From: Ruegeria sp. THAF33
GTDB taxonomy: Bacteria; Pseudomonadota; Alphaproteobacteria; Rhodobacterales; Rhodobacteraceae
Direction of reading: 5' to 3'
Assembly: GCF_009363615.1 (NCBI RefSeq)
Contig: NZ_CP045385.1
Location: forward strand, 620,001 to 684,000
DNA: 64,000 nt
In this document: piece after piece, positions 54,415 to 62,792 of the stretch
How the letters are laid out: the number at the start of each line of letters is the position of its first letter
Position numbering within the stretch: the stretch's first letter is position 1
Position numbers and translations under genes: made by a program
Notes under the pieces: generated by a model
What the model saw: only the letters and a program-made list of their open reading frames with translations
Told to the model about the DNA's origin: nothing
Database searches by the model: none

Positions 54415-55485
54415 GTGTCACAAACATCCCCCCGATTGAAACTGCCCTTGCTGCAACCGGCACAAGCGCAAAAACACGTTACCCACAACGAAGCCCTGAG
54501 ACAGCTCGATCTGGTCGTGCAACTCTCGGTACGGTCAACAGATTCCGGGACACCTCCTGTTGTCCCCGAGCAAGGCGAAGTTCATGCCCTTGGAGCCAAC
54601 CCGACCGGGGACTGGACAGGACATGCCGGTGAACTTGCCGCCTGGCTGGACAACGCCTGGCATTTCGTGACCCCCGACATTGGCTGGCGCGCCTGGGATG
54701 AAGCGGCCGGAGATCTGAAATACTGGACAGGAACAGCCTGGGCCCCCCTGCCTGTCAGCACTCAGAACCTCGACGGAGTCGGGGTTGCGACCAATTCAGA
54801 CAGTACGAACCGTTTGTCCGTTCGCAGCCCGGCGACCTTGCTGAGCCACGAAGGCGGCGGGCATCAGCTGAAGATCAACAAAGCCAGCGGAGATGATGCC
54901 GCGTCGCTGTTGTTCCAATCGAACTGGACAGGTCACGCGGAAATGGGACTGTCTGGCTCAACCGAATTTTCCATCAAAGTGTCTCCTGACGGCGGCAACT
55001 GGACTGAAGCGATGACCTTTGATCCCGTAGCCGGAACCGTGTCGGGCGCAGCTGTTCAGGCCGATGCCAGCGATACGACTTCGGGCCGACTGATGCGCGC
55101 CGACTATGGATACGGCCCTGGAAACCTTCTTGGAACAGTGACCGAAAACTCAGGTGTTCCGACCGGCGCTGTCATTGAGCGCGGCAGCAACGCCAACGGA
55201 GATTATGTGCGGTTGGCCGACGGCACTCAGATCTGTACGGCCATGCTTGCGCCCGTGGCCTGCACGACTGCTGAGGGTGCTCTTTTCAAAAGCGGCCCAA
55301 TAACCTGGGATTTTCCGGCTGTTTTTTCGACCCCCCCGAACCTGAACGGCACTGGAGGCGTTGCAACCCGATTTACCGGGTTTGATACACCTTCGTCGTC
55401 CCAATCGACATTCATTGTCTTCTCGGTGATCTCGGATGCGGCAGCCTTGGCGCCATCCGTCACAGCCATTGGTCGCTGGTTCTGA
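54415..55485 (+). CDS. DUF2793 domain protein
   Basis: 356 residues from a GTG at 54415 with AGGAGG upstream; the frame continues to 54358 but without a better site. The N-terminal 120 residues match DUF2793, a tail-fibre or cell-surface-like domain frequent in Rhodobacteraceae and their phages (LPLLQPAQAQKHVTHNEALRQLD; WAPLPVSTQ). The central part (ATNSDSTNRLSVRSPATLLSHEGGGHQLKI) and end (DGTQICTAMLAPVACTTAEGALFKSGPITWDFPAVFSTPPN) look like beta-rich phage-tail or lectin-like modules. No signal peptide. Function is unknown; it may be a prophage-derived or gene-transfer-agent-like structural remnant or a surface protein. Confidence 0.75.
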   Translation: MSQTSPRLKLPLLQPAQAQKHVTHNEALRQLDLVVQLSVRSTDSGTPPVVPEQGEVHALGANPTGDWTGHAGELAAWLDNAWHFVTPDIGWRAWDEAAGDLKYWTGTAWAPLPVSTQNLDGVGVATNSDSTNRLSVRSPATLLSHEGGGHQLKINKASGDDAASLLFQSNWTGHAEMGLSGSTEFSIKVSPDGGNWTEAMTFDPVAGTVSGAAVQADASDTTSGRLMRADYGYGPGNLLGTVTENSGVPTGAVIERGSNANGDYVRLADGTQICTAMLAPVACTTAEGALFKSGPITWDFPAVFSTPPNLNGTGGVATRFTGFDTPSSSQSTFIVFSVISDAAALAPSVTAIGRWF

Positions 55486-55492
55486 CAGGCAG

Positions 55493-55520
55493 GGCCGCCT
55501 GGATACCGGATCAGGCGGCC
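55493..55520 (+). terminator. Hairpin after the DUF2793 gene
   Basis: Perfect 9-bp arms GGCCGCCTG (55493-55501) and CAGGCGGCC (55512-55520), loop 10 bases, starting 8 bases after the stop. There is no T run behind it. It probably marks the transcript end of this gene. Confidence 0.5.
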
Positions 55521-55743
55521 AATCCGGCAGCAGATCGGTTGCGACCCGTTCCGCTTTTACCCGCGCCACAAGATTTGCAGCCCTTCATCACGCCGAAAAG
55601 CAGAATGGTTGCTGGAACTCCTGCTCGCGGAACGCAGCAAACAACTTGAAAAAAGGAGGTTTGCACCGACCAAACATACGCGATCTGCCCGTCCGACTTC
55701 TCGTGCCAAGTCGAAGCCGAAGACAATATTCGTTTACAATCAA

Positions 55744-56490
55744 TCAGAATCGGTAGGTCGCCCCGATCACCGGCCCGGACTGATGGAACTCGAAATCATT
55801 GCCGCCGATCTCATGGTCGAAGGCGATATAGCGATATCCGCCACGGATCACCCATCTGTCATTGATGGAATAATCCGCCGTCAAAAGAACCTGCCACGTT
55901 TCGCTGTCACTTCGGAAGCCGCCATAATCAACGAACCCGGTTCCCGTCCATTTGTCGGAAAAAACGTAACGTATTCTTGCGCCAATGACCGGGTCTACCC
56001 AATCGTCGTCAACAACGGTCGTGCGCCCAGGTGCCGAAGCGGACGTTAGTGTGAAATTGGTTTCGGTGCTGAACCATCTGAAACCACCGGCAATGTCCAG
56101 TTGAACGGAAGGATCTTCATAGACCCGATAGGCCACGTACCCACTGAGGAACTGGGTGGTGAATGATGTATCGAGAGTGGATCCAGACGGACCGGCACCA
56201 CTGTTGCTGAAGGATAAATTTGTATAATTGTAGTCAGCCAGCAGGCTCCAACGCCCATTGGATGCCGCAAACGCGCCCATAAAGGCGAAATCCAGGTTGC
56301 TCAGAGCGTCAGAAAAACTCAACGTGCCGTCCAATGTCCCTGACGGGGTTTCGATAGACGTTTCCGTTTCAGGCATGAAAAGGTAAATCGTCGCTTCATA
56401 GGACCAATCGCTTTGCTGCGCGGAAGCGGTTGTGCCAAACGCCGCAACCAAAGCCAAACCCGCGCCTCTTATTGCCAATTCTGTTTTCAT
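55744..56490 (-). CDS. Outer membrane beta-barrel protein
   Basis: 248 residues with a signal peptide (ALVAAFGTTASAQ) and alternating beta-strand pattern ending in the C-terminal aromatic residue signature (GATYRF, final Phe), the hallmark of proteins assembled by the BAM complex. Internal strands such as WSLLADYNYTNLSF and WVIRGGYRYIAFDHEI are evident. It resembles small opacity/OmpW-type porins but I cannot place it in a named family. It lies 17 bases downstream of the HlyD-type gene, same strand, so it may be its outer-membrane partner or an independent porin. Confidence 0.8.
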   Translation of the reverse strand: MKTELAIRGAGLALVAAFGTTASAQQSDWSYEATIYLFMPETETSIETPSGTLDGTLSFSDALSNLDFAFMGAFAASNGRWSLLADYNYTNLSFSNSGAGPSGSTLDTSFTTQFLSGYVAYRVYEDPSVQLDIAGGFRWFSTETNFTLTSASAPGRTTVVDDDWVDPVIGARIRYVFSDKWTGTGFVDYGGFRSDSETWQVLLTADYSINDRWVIRGGYRYIAFDHEIGGNDFEFHQSGPVIGATYRF

Positions 56491-56507
56491 CTCGTCCCTC
56501 CAATATT

Positions 56508-57617
56508 TCAGATGTAATTCAGCTTTTTGGTGATCCAGAACAGGATTTCCGCCAACACACTGATTGCGCCCGCCTTGTCCGTAATTACCAGCGCCGTGCC
56601 GGAAGTCCCGAATGGAAAATCTTCGATATTGATCTGGTCCGGAACTTCGATCAGCACCGGATAACTGGACACGCCAGCCAGATCGCGCAGTGAAGGAAGG
56701 CCCGTGCGCGAGTCAACAACGCCCTCTGCCGTTCCTACGGGCAACGATATGACGGTCCCATGTATTTCACCGCCCGGCTCGATTCGCAGCGCAAGGCGGA
56801 TCTGGTCGCCGACGGAAACGTTCATGCGACTTGATTGGGGCAAACTTGCGATCAGATGGCGGTCATCGGGGACAACAAAAGAGATCGCCCCCTGTGCGAT
56901 AGATACACGATTTCCGGGACGCAGAGAAACGGCGGTGACAAAGCCGTCTTCCGGCGCGCGCACGACTGTTTGTTCCAGATTCCAAAGCGCCTGCGCCAAA
57001 GCCTGCTCAGCCTCGACCACACCGGCATCAATGCCGTCGATCTTGGCGGCAATCCGCCGCTCCAGACCGGCTTTGCGCGCCTCGGCCGCGCGCAGGCTTG
57101 CGGACAATTGATCGATGGCAGACACAGCTTCCTGCAACTGGAAGGTCGTCGATGCCCCCCGCTTTTCAAGATCGACAATGTCGTCACGGCGCTGGACGCC
57201 AAAGGTCAATTGCGCGGTGAGGGATTCAATGTCGGCTTCCGCCGCTGCCAGGTCGGACTGTAACTGATCTGCCGCAGAACGCGCGGTTTCAAGACTGGCT
57301 GTCAGCCGGGCGACTTCGATCCGAAAGGGTGTATCGTCAATCCGGAACAGCGGATCCCCTTTCGCGACCCGTTCGTTGGGGCGGACCGAAACGTCAACGA
57401 CAGTACCTGACACATTGGGGGCAATGTTGGTGGCAACGCCCTGCACCGAAACAGGCCCTGTCGGTGTGGTGTGGTTGAGGGCACCGATTACAACCAGAGC
57501 AATGATTGCAGCACCCCCATAGACGACAGATTTCCAGAACCGGTTCCATGGAAGCAGCCCCAGCTTGGAAAACACCACCCAGATCACTCCGAAATAGAGA
57601 CCTAAGACAATAAGCAT
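56508..57617 (-). CDS. HlyD-family secretion protein (YibH/YiaV-like)
   Basis: 369 residues from the ATG at 57615-57617 with TGGAG upstream. The N-terminus has two hydrophobic segments (LIVLGLYFGVIWVVFSKLGLLPW and VVYGGAAIIALVVIGAL) in the arrangement of YibH-type proteins, then a lipoyl half (NIAPNVSGTVVDVSVRPNERVAKGDPLFRIDD), an alpha-hairpin (about 95-205) and a beta-barrel end. No ABC or MFS transporter partner is adjacent. It follows the arylsulfatase by 143 bases and precedes the barrel protein. Its role may be in exporting a small molecule or in envelope stress. Confidence 0.82.
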   Translation of the reverse strand: MLIVLGLYFGVIWVVFSKLGLLPWNRFWKSVVYGGAAIIALVVIGALNHTTPTGPVSVQGVATNIAPNVSGTVVDVSVRPNERVAKGDPLFRIDDTPFRIEVARLTASLETARSAADQLQSDLAAAEADIESLTAQLTFGVQRRDDIVDLEKRGASTTFQLQEAVSAIDQLSASLRAAEARKAGLERRIAAKIDGIDAGVVEAEQALAQALWNLEQTVVRAPEDGFVTAVSLRPGNRVSIAQGAISFVVPDDRHLIASLPQSSRMNVSVGDQIRLALRIEPGGEIHGTVISLPVGTAEGVVDSRTGLPSLRDLAGVSSYPVLIEVPDQINIEDFPFGTSGTALVITDKAGAISVLAEILFWITKKLNYI

Positions 57618-57760
57618 ATGTTTACTCCATTGCGCAGAGCTGCTGATACCAGCGGGGCGCAATATTTGTTTCGGATGCGGCCAAGAAGTACGCCAACGCT
57701 TGCCCTATTTGCGTGTCGATTTCGCGGCCGCGCATTTCTGTTGACGCGCGCGGCCTTGTT

Positions 57761-59425
57761 TCATTGTTGCGCCGCAGATCTTTTGACCATGAAAGCCTCG
57801 ACTGCCTGTTGCGTTTCCGGCCGCAGGTTTTCAATTCCTTCATACGGCATTCCTGTGGCCGGGCCAGTGTCAGGGAAAAGCTCTTTTCTCGCCATGTGGC
57901 GTCCCAGTATGCGGACGAACTCCTGCCCGCCCCAAGCACCAACTTCGGTCGAAACCGGGTATTTTTCGTGGGTGTCGCGCATCACATCAAAGAAATCTGC
58001 AATGATCGCGTTTTGACCCGGCCCGGGAAGGTTGAGCTTCAGCTTGTCCTTGACGACCGCCTTTGGGGTACTCACCGAATAGATGATCACGTGATCACGC
58101 CGACCTTTGCTTTCATCTTGAAACAGGATCGAGGCGGATTGATCCACGCCATCAATCAACCGGTCTCGGGGAATATGCTGAACCGCGCCGCCGAATCTAG
58201 CCAGCGTCGTATAAAGATCAGACACATGAATAATGTTGTTGATCATGCTGTCTGGTTCAATCAGACCCGGCCACCTTATGAAAGCGTCCACGCGAACCCC
58301 GCCTTCGGTCGTATCGCCTTTGCCTCCGCGAAAGACCATTGGCGTAAAACCGGATGCCGGTGAATACTTGGTGAAATGGCCGTTGTCGCCCATCAACACG
58401 ACAATCGTATTATCCGCCACGCCAAGCTCGTCCATGCGCGTGAAGATTTCGCCCAAATACGTGTCCAGCTCTTGCAGTTTGTCGGCGTACAGACCTCCAT
58501 TGACGCTTTCCGGCCCGTCACGCCCGGCCCGCGTGTTGTCCAGCGGGATCATCGGCCAATACTGTAGGAAGAAAGGCTCAGTACCGCCGGCCAAGCGGTC
58601 CAGTTCACTCAGGGTTTTGTCCTGAAAAGCTTGGTTCATCTCATCATATTTGGCTGCGTTCCAACGCTCACCCGGCTCCATTCGGATCTCACGAACAGGT
58701 CCGCCGGCATTTCCTTCGATCACCGTGGCCATGGCCGATGCATCGGGGCGGAACCAGTCGTCGATCGTGTAATCGTCGACAAAATCTGCGATACCAACCG
58801 AAACCTGCTCGCGGATTGCATCGTCATTGAAAATCGTCAGCTGACCTTGTTGATGAACGGCGTGCTGCGCATAGTCGAACCCCTGGTTCATTGCCCAGCT
58901 CTCGGCAATGTCACCCATGTGCCACTTGCCGACATGCGAGGTTGCATATCCTTCGGCCTTCAGAACCTCGGCAAGCGTCACTTCCTCTCCGGGCAGACCG
59001 AAACCGGCGATGTCGACGGTCGTATCACCCATTCCGATCCGAACCGGCAGACGACCGGTCGTCTGGGCCACACGTGTCGGGGTGCAGGATGGCTCTGTAT
59101 ACATGCGCACCATGCGCATCGCTTCGTCGGAAAAATCGTTGATGTTCGGGGTGCTGATGCCGCGTACTGCGTTCAGTTCCGGGATACCCATATCCCCAAA
59201 ACCGATGTCATCGACCAGAATACTGATGATGTTCGGGGGGTTGCCACCGTTCTCGTCTCGAAATGCCGCGAGAGCCTGATCAACGGCGGTATCGTCCTGT
59301 TCCCAGGCATCCTTGTTCTGGGCCTGAAGGATATAAAACTCGGAATCATGCGCAATGGTTGCATCCTGCGCGTAGGCAGGTGCGCTGATCGCCAGAGAAC
59401 CCAGCAAAAACAACTTGAGATCCAT
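57761..59425 (-). CDS. Arylsulfatase
   Basis: Sulfatase of 554 residues from the ATG at 59423-59425, with a Sec signal peptide (LKLFLLGSLAISAPAYAQ), so periplasmic. The metal-binding VDDIGFGDMG (Asp72-Asp73) and the sulfatase signature C114-T-P-T-R118 (to be converted to formylglycine) are present, with LAEVLKAEGYATSHVGKWHMG and VVLMGDNGHF. It hydrolyses sulfate esters of aromatic or other substrates. Thr in place of Ser in the signature is tolerated in many bacterial arylsulfatases. It starts 4 bases after the RHH gene stop, indicating one transcript. A formylglycine-generating enzyme gene is not in the window. Confidence 0.9.
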   Translation of the reverse strand: MDLKLFLLGSLAISAPAYAQDATIAHDSEFYILQAQNKDAWEQDDTAVDQALAAFRDENGGNPPNIISILVDDIGFGDMGIPELNAVRGISTPNINDFSDEAMRMVRMYTEPSCTPTRVAQTTGRLPVRIGMGDTTVDIAGFGLPGEEVTLAEVLKAEGYATSHVGKWHMGDIAESWAMNQGFDYAQHAVHQQGQLTIFNDDAIREQVSVGIADFVDDYTIDDWFRPDASAMATVIEGNAGGPVREIRMEPGERWNAAKYDEMNQAFQDKTLSELDRLAGGTEPFFLQYWPMIPLDNTRAGRDGPESVNGGLYADKLQELDTYLGEIFTRMDELGVADNTIVVLMGDNGHFTKYSPASGFTPMVFRGGKGDTTEGGVRVDAFIRWPGLIEPDSMINNIIHVSDLYTTLARFGGAVQHIPRDRLIDGVDQSASILFQDESKGRRDHVIIYSVSTPKAVVKDKLKLNLPGPGQNAIIADFFDVMRDTHEKYPVSTEVGAWGGQEFVRILGRHMARKELFPDTGPATGMPYEGIENLRPETQQAVEAFMVKRSAAQQ

Positions 59426-59429
59426 TTCT

Positions 59430-59651
59430 TTAGGTTTCCTTCTTCCTTGGGTTTTCTTCTCGCTCCAGACCCTGTGCGATAAGATCGTGGGCGACACTGG
59501 AAAGCGTCTGACCGGTTAAATCCGCAAGACGCGTAAGCCTGTGACGCTGTGAGGGTGTAAGGAGGGTCACGATCCGTTCCGACCGCACTTCTGCTTTCGG
59601 AAGCGGAGGGCGACCACGTTTGGGCGCGGCAAGCGGATCGGGCAATTTCAT
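59430..59651 (-). CDS. Small ribbon-helix-helix-like regulator
   Basis: 73 residues. The sequence RSERIVTLLTPSQRHRLTRLADLTGQTLSSVAHDLIAQGLER has the beta-strand then two-helix pattern of ribbon-helix-helix DNA-binding proteins, with a basic proline-rich N-terminal arm (KRGRPPLPK). It ends 4 bases before the arylsulfatase start and begins within the divergent promoter beside the palindrome 59655-59670, so it is probably an autoregulator of the arylsulfatase operon. TAGGAAT near its start serves as a weak ribosome site. Short but supported by pattern and position. Confidence 0.65.
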   Translation of the reverse strand: MKLPDPLAAPKRGRPPLPKAEVRSERIVTLLTPSQRHRLTRLADLTGQTLSSVAHDLIAQGLEREENPRKKET

Positions 59652-59654
59652 TTG

Positions 59655-59670
59655 AACATATTCCTATGTT
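59655..59670. promoter_or_regulatory. Palindrome at the RHH/AraC divergent promoter
   Basis: Perfect 6-bp arms AACATA (59655-59660) and TATGTT (59665-59670) around TTCC. It overlaps the translation start region of the RHH gene and lies about 40 bases before the AraC gene, fitting autoregulation by the RHH protein. The binding protein is not shown. Confidence 0.5.
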
Positions 59671-59708
59671 TCGACTAAGCTTTTCATGCAAACTACAGGG
59701 GAGATGTT

Positions 59709-60656
59709 TTGCACCGCATCAAAAAATCGACAAAACTAGACTTGGCCCCGCCCGAAGCGCCCCGGTTTTTTGCGGCCACTTTCCGTGATCCGAACCAAAT
59801 CGCCGCAATATCCAAATGGGATATGGATTTCCGTCAGATCGAAGACGGCGAAATGCAGGCTGATTTCAAGGTCAGATCCGGCCCGCTGATTTCCGTTATG
59901 AAGTTTGGTTTCTCGCGGCGTGTGCACCAGATCGGCGCGTCTCCGAAGGGGCACATCACATTTGGCATCCCTACCCATTCAAGACTGACGGACTGGAACG
60001 GTACCAGCATCGAAACGCCACCGTTTCTGTCCTTCGGCAGCGGCGATGAGTTCGACTGTATCAGCGACAGCGGGTTCGGCGGATATACGATGACCGTTGA
60101 AACTGAGAATGCGATGAAAATAGGCGAGAAGCTGGGGATCGCAGTCTCTGATACAGAATTCGGGGCATTTTTGTTGCCTGCAACGCCACCTGATCGCTCG
60201 ACTGCGCTTTTGAACAACATTCAGACTTTGTTGGCGAACCCAAATTCGTCAGAACAGGGCGAAACCCATTTGATCGAAGAGATACTGCGGATCGCTTTGG
60301 GGGGCGGGGCGGATCGCAGGGAACCGCGGATAAACCGAAAAGCTCTGGCACTTGCTGCGGCCATTGATCGGATGACGGCGACCCCGGACGAAAACGTCCC
60401 CATCAGCGAGATCTGCGGGGATATCAGTGTGTCATTGCGCACATTGGAACGCGCGTTCAACGAAAAATTCGGTATCGGCCCAAAGGCCTATTACACAAGG
60501 CTCCGCCTCAACAGGGTTCGCAGCCTGCTTGCAGAGCAAGGCAAAGATCTGTCAATTTCTGACGCCGCAAACCGATATGGCTTTTGGCATATCGGGCAGT
60601 TCTCACAAGATTACAAAAAGTGTTTCGGCGAATTGCCATCGGCCACTGTCGATTGA
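59709..60656 (+). CDS. AraC family transcriptional regulator
   Basis: 315 residues from a TTG at 59709 with GGGGAG 5 bases upstream; no ATG with a better site is seen. The C-terminal AraC/XylS double helix-turn-helix is clear (ISEICGDISVSLRTLERAFNEKFGIGPKAYYTRLRLNRVRSLLAEQ; ISDAANRYGFWHIGQFSQDYKKCFGELPSATV). The N-terminal part (about 1-210) resembles the ligand-binding or dimerisation part of members such as the EutR/OruR-like group, without recognised ligand. Divergent from the RHH/arylsulfatase operon, which it probably activates; converges with the HupE-like gene. Confidence 0.87.
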   Translation: MHRIKKSTKLDLAPPEAPRFFAATFRDPNQIAAISKWDMDFRQIEDGEMQADFKVRSGPLISVMKFGFSRRVHQIGASPKGHITFGIPTHSRLTDWNGTSIETPPFLSFGSGDEFDCISDSGFGGYTMTVETENAMKIGEKLGIAVSDTEFGAFLLPATPPDRSTALLNNIQTLLANPNSSEQGETHLIEEILRIALGGGADRREPRINRKALALAAAIDRMTATPDENVPISEICGDISVSLRTLERAFNEKFGIGPKAYYTRLRLNRVRSLLAEQGKDLSISDAANRYGFWHIGQFSQDYKKCFGELPSATVD

Positions 60657-60818
60657 AAACACATGGCTTTGTTCTATTTGTGACCATGACCTTTCATGGA
60701 AGCAAATCCGACACGGCGTAAAAGCTCAGCAGGTCAGGCTCGGGCCGCATTCCATTTCAGGCACATGCGCCGTCATGATCCACAAAATCTTGCTCAACTC
60801 TCGCGACTTCGCTGCGGT

Positions 60819-61808
60819 TCAAAATCCACTTACGCGTTCTATCAGCCAGTACATTGACACTGACCCGATGCCATACGCGGTCAAGACCGTGGCATGTTTG
60901 CCAACCGGAAGCGCGATCAGCCGCCAGGTCGCCATCAGAAGAGCCAAGGCAGCAATAAAACTCAGCTGCCCGGCTTCGACACCGAGGTTGAAGGCCAGCA
61001 ATGCCGCGGGAATATCGTCAGGAGGCAACCCGATATCAGCCAATGCTCCTGCAAAACCTAGGCCGTGCAAAAGCCCGAACCCGAAGCAAACGATCCAGGG
61101 TTTCTGTTTTGAAAGCCGGAACCGTCCTTCGCCGCCTTTGACGATCTCCATCGCCAGAAAAACGATGGACAACGCGATAACGGCCTCGACCGGTGGTCCG
61201 GGAACATTCAAAACGCCCATCGTTGCCAGCGCCAAGGTTATTGAATGCGCAAGTGTGAACGCTGTTACGGCTCCGACAAGTTTCCATGGATCGCGTACCA
61301 GAACAAACAGCGCGAAGACAAACAGAAGGTGATCCCAACCCTCCAATATGTGTTCAAACCCCAACTGGGAATATGCGGCAAACACTGACCATGTCGACTG
61401 TTCAGAAGGTATGATTTGGACATTGATATCCGGTGTAAAACGAAGCGTAGTAGGTTGCGCATCCTGGGGATGTACACGCGCCAGCACGTCGTTTCTCTGA
61501 GTCTCAAGGCCCTCAATGGCAATGGGTTGGCCCGCGATACCCGCCTGGCATTCGACGACCCACGACGAAACCCACCCTCGACCGTCGGAAACGGGATCCG
61601 GGCCACGCGCCGGTGTGCAGCCATCTGGCAAAACTGCGTCAATCGCCATCGGTTGGCCATTCACGTCGGGCTTTCGCCAATGAACGCTCCAGCTGTCAGA
61701 GGCAATTTGACGAATTTCCAGATATCCCGGATCAAGCGCGTGCGCAGCAGCGAAATTTGCAGGCCACACAAAAAGCAGCGCAAACAGGAAGCAGATCAAG
61801 GTTCTCAT
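60819..61808 (-). CDS. HupE/UreJ-2 family membrane protein
   Basis: 329 residues with a signal peptide (LICFLFALLFVWPANFAAAHA), a periplasmic beta domain (about 25-130) and a C-terminal HupE/UreJ-type membrane region with about six segments, starting at GFEHILEGWDHLLFVFALFVL and including AFTLAHSITLALA, FGFGLLHGLGFAGAL and FNLGVEAGQLSFI. The His-rich membrane motifs (HILEGWDH, AHSITL, HGLGF) are the conserved metal-binding candidates, so metal transport has been suggested for the family, but the function in this fused form is not established. It overlaps the parvulin gene by ATGA and is third in a cluster DUF3604-parvulin-HupE. Confidence 0.83.
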   Translation of the reverse strand: MRTLICFLFALLFVWPANFAAAHALDPGYLEIRQIASDSWSVHWRKPDVNGQPMAIDAVLPDGCTPARGPDPVSDGRGWVSSWVVECQAGIAGQPIAIEGLETQRNDVLARVHPQDAQPTTLRFTPDINVQIIPSEQSTWSVFAAYSQLGFEHILEGWDHLLFVFALFVLVRDPWKLVGAVTAFTLAHSITLALATMGVLNVPGPPVEAVIALSIVFLAMEIVKGGEGRFRLSKQKPWIVCFGFGLLHGLGFAGALADIGLPPDDIPAALLAFNLGVEAGQLSFIAALALLMATWRLIALPVGKHATVLTAYGIGSVSMYWLIERVSGF

Positions 61809-62635
61809 TTGGCCGGGCCTGAAAGATCGGGGGCCACAATCTCGTATTTTTCGGCCAGAGACTGATATTGCGCTTGCGCCAGATCTTCACTCATCGCGCG
61901 GCGCCAGTCCCGCAGCACCGTATTGTGAATTTCAGCAAGTGGCGGTGTTCGGCTGGGCTCGACAGCAACGACCTCGACAAAGTGGATACCGTAACCTGAC
62001 CGGATCGGACCCGTCCACTGACCTGTTTCGACCTCTGTGATGCTTTTCGAAAACCCTCCTCCAAAGACCGACTCGACAACCCGCGTCGCGGACAAAGGCA
62101 TTGACGCCGGCAGCAAGGTCGAACCGCCCAGATCGGAAATGTCCTGCTTGGCGCGCAGGCTGGCGAGGGCTTTCTCGATTTCGGCCTCTCCGGGCTCCTC
62201 TCCAAGAAAGACCTGATTAAAGGCCACCATGACAGGCGTTGCATAGCGTTCCGCGTTTTCCTGAAGAAAAACCTCCAGATCTTCGTCATTCGGAACGATG
62301 GAAGTGGCAATGGCTTCGGTCAGATAATCCATTTTTTGGCTCAGCCGGGTCCTTATCAAGGGATCTCCGCGATCCAGACCAAGTTGTCTTGCCTCTCTGA
62401 CCAGAACCTCTTCGCGAATGGATGCGTCGACCAAAGCCTTCAGTTCCGCATTGCTTGGAGGGCGTTTCCACTGCGCTTCGAAACGAGCAGACAAAAGCGC
62501 AACGTCATTCTCGTCGAGTGTTATTTTCTCAAAATCTTCAACGCTCTCGCTTTCCGGTGCTGCAATATGGAACCAAACAAAAATTGCCGCCCCAATCAAA
62601 AAAAAATGGAGCAAAGGTTCTTTCAGTACTCGCAT
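61805..62635 (-). CDS. Parvulin-type peptidylprolyl isomerase
   Basis: 276 residues from the ATG at 62633-62635 (AGGAGG upstream; a TTG one codon earlier was rejected). An N-terminal membrane anchor (LLHFFLIGAAIFVWFHIAA) is followed by a SurA/PpiD-like helical chaperone domain (about 40-125) and a parvulin-like region (about 125-235), whose active-site residues are degenerate. It should be anchored in the inner membrane facing the periplasm and assist folding of exported proteins. Overlaps the HupE-like gene; 157 bases downstream of the DUF3604 gene. Confidence 0.85.
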   Translation of the reverse strand: MRVLKEPLLHFFLIGAAIFVWFHIAAPESESVEDFEKITLDENDVALLSARFEAQWKRPPSNAELKALVDASIREEVLVREARQLGLDRGDPLIRTRLSQKMDYLTEAIATSIVPNDEDLEVFLQENAERYATPVMVAFNQVFLGEEPGEAEIEKALASLRAKQDISDLGGSTLLPASMPLSATRVVESVFGGGFSKSITEVETGQWTGPIRSGYGIHFVEVVAVEPSRTPPLAEIHNTVLRDWRRAMSEDLAQAQYQSLAEKYEIVAPDLSGPAK

Positions 62636-62792
62636 CAAGCCTCCTGCGTGAAACGTGGCCAGATTGTTTGTTCAAATGTTGGCGTCATCGGGTCGGGTTT
62701 TGCATGATGATGCCCTCCGCGTGTTACAGTAACGCGAAGGACGCACCGAGGTAAGGTCATTGACTCGGCTTGTGTTCCAATCGCAGAACGGA

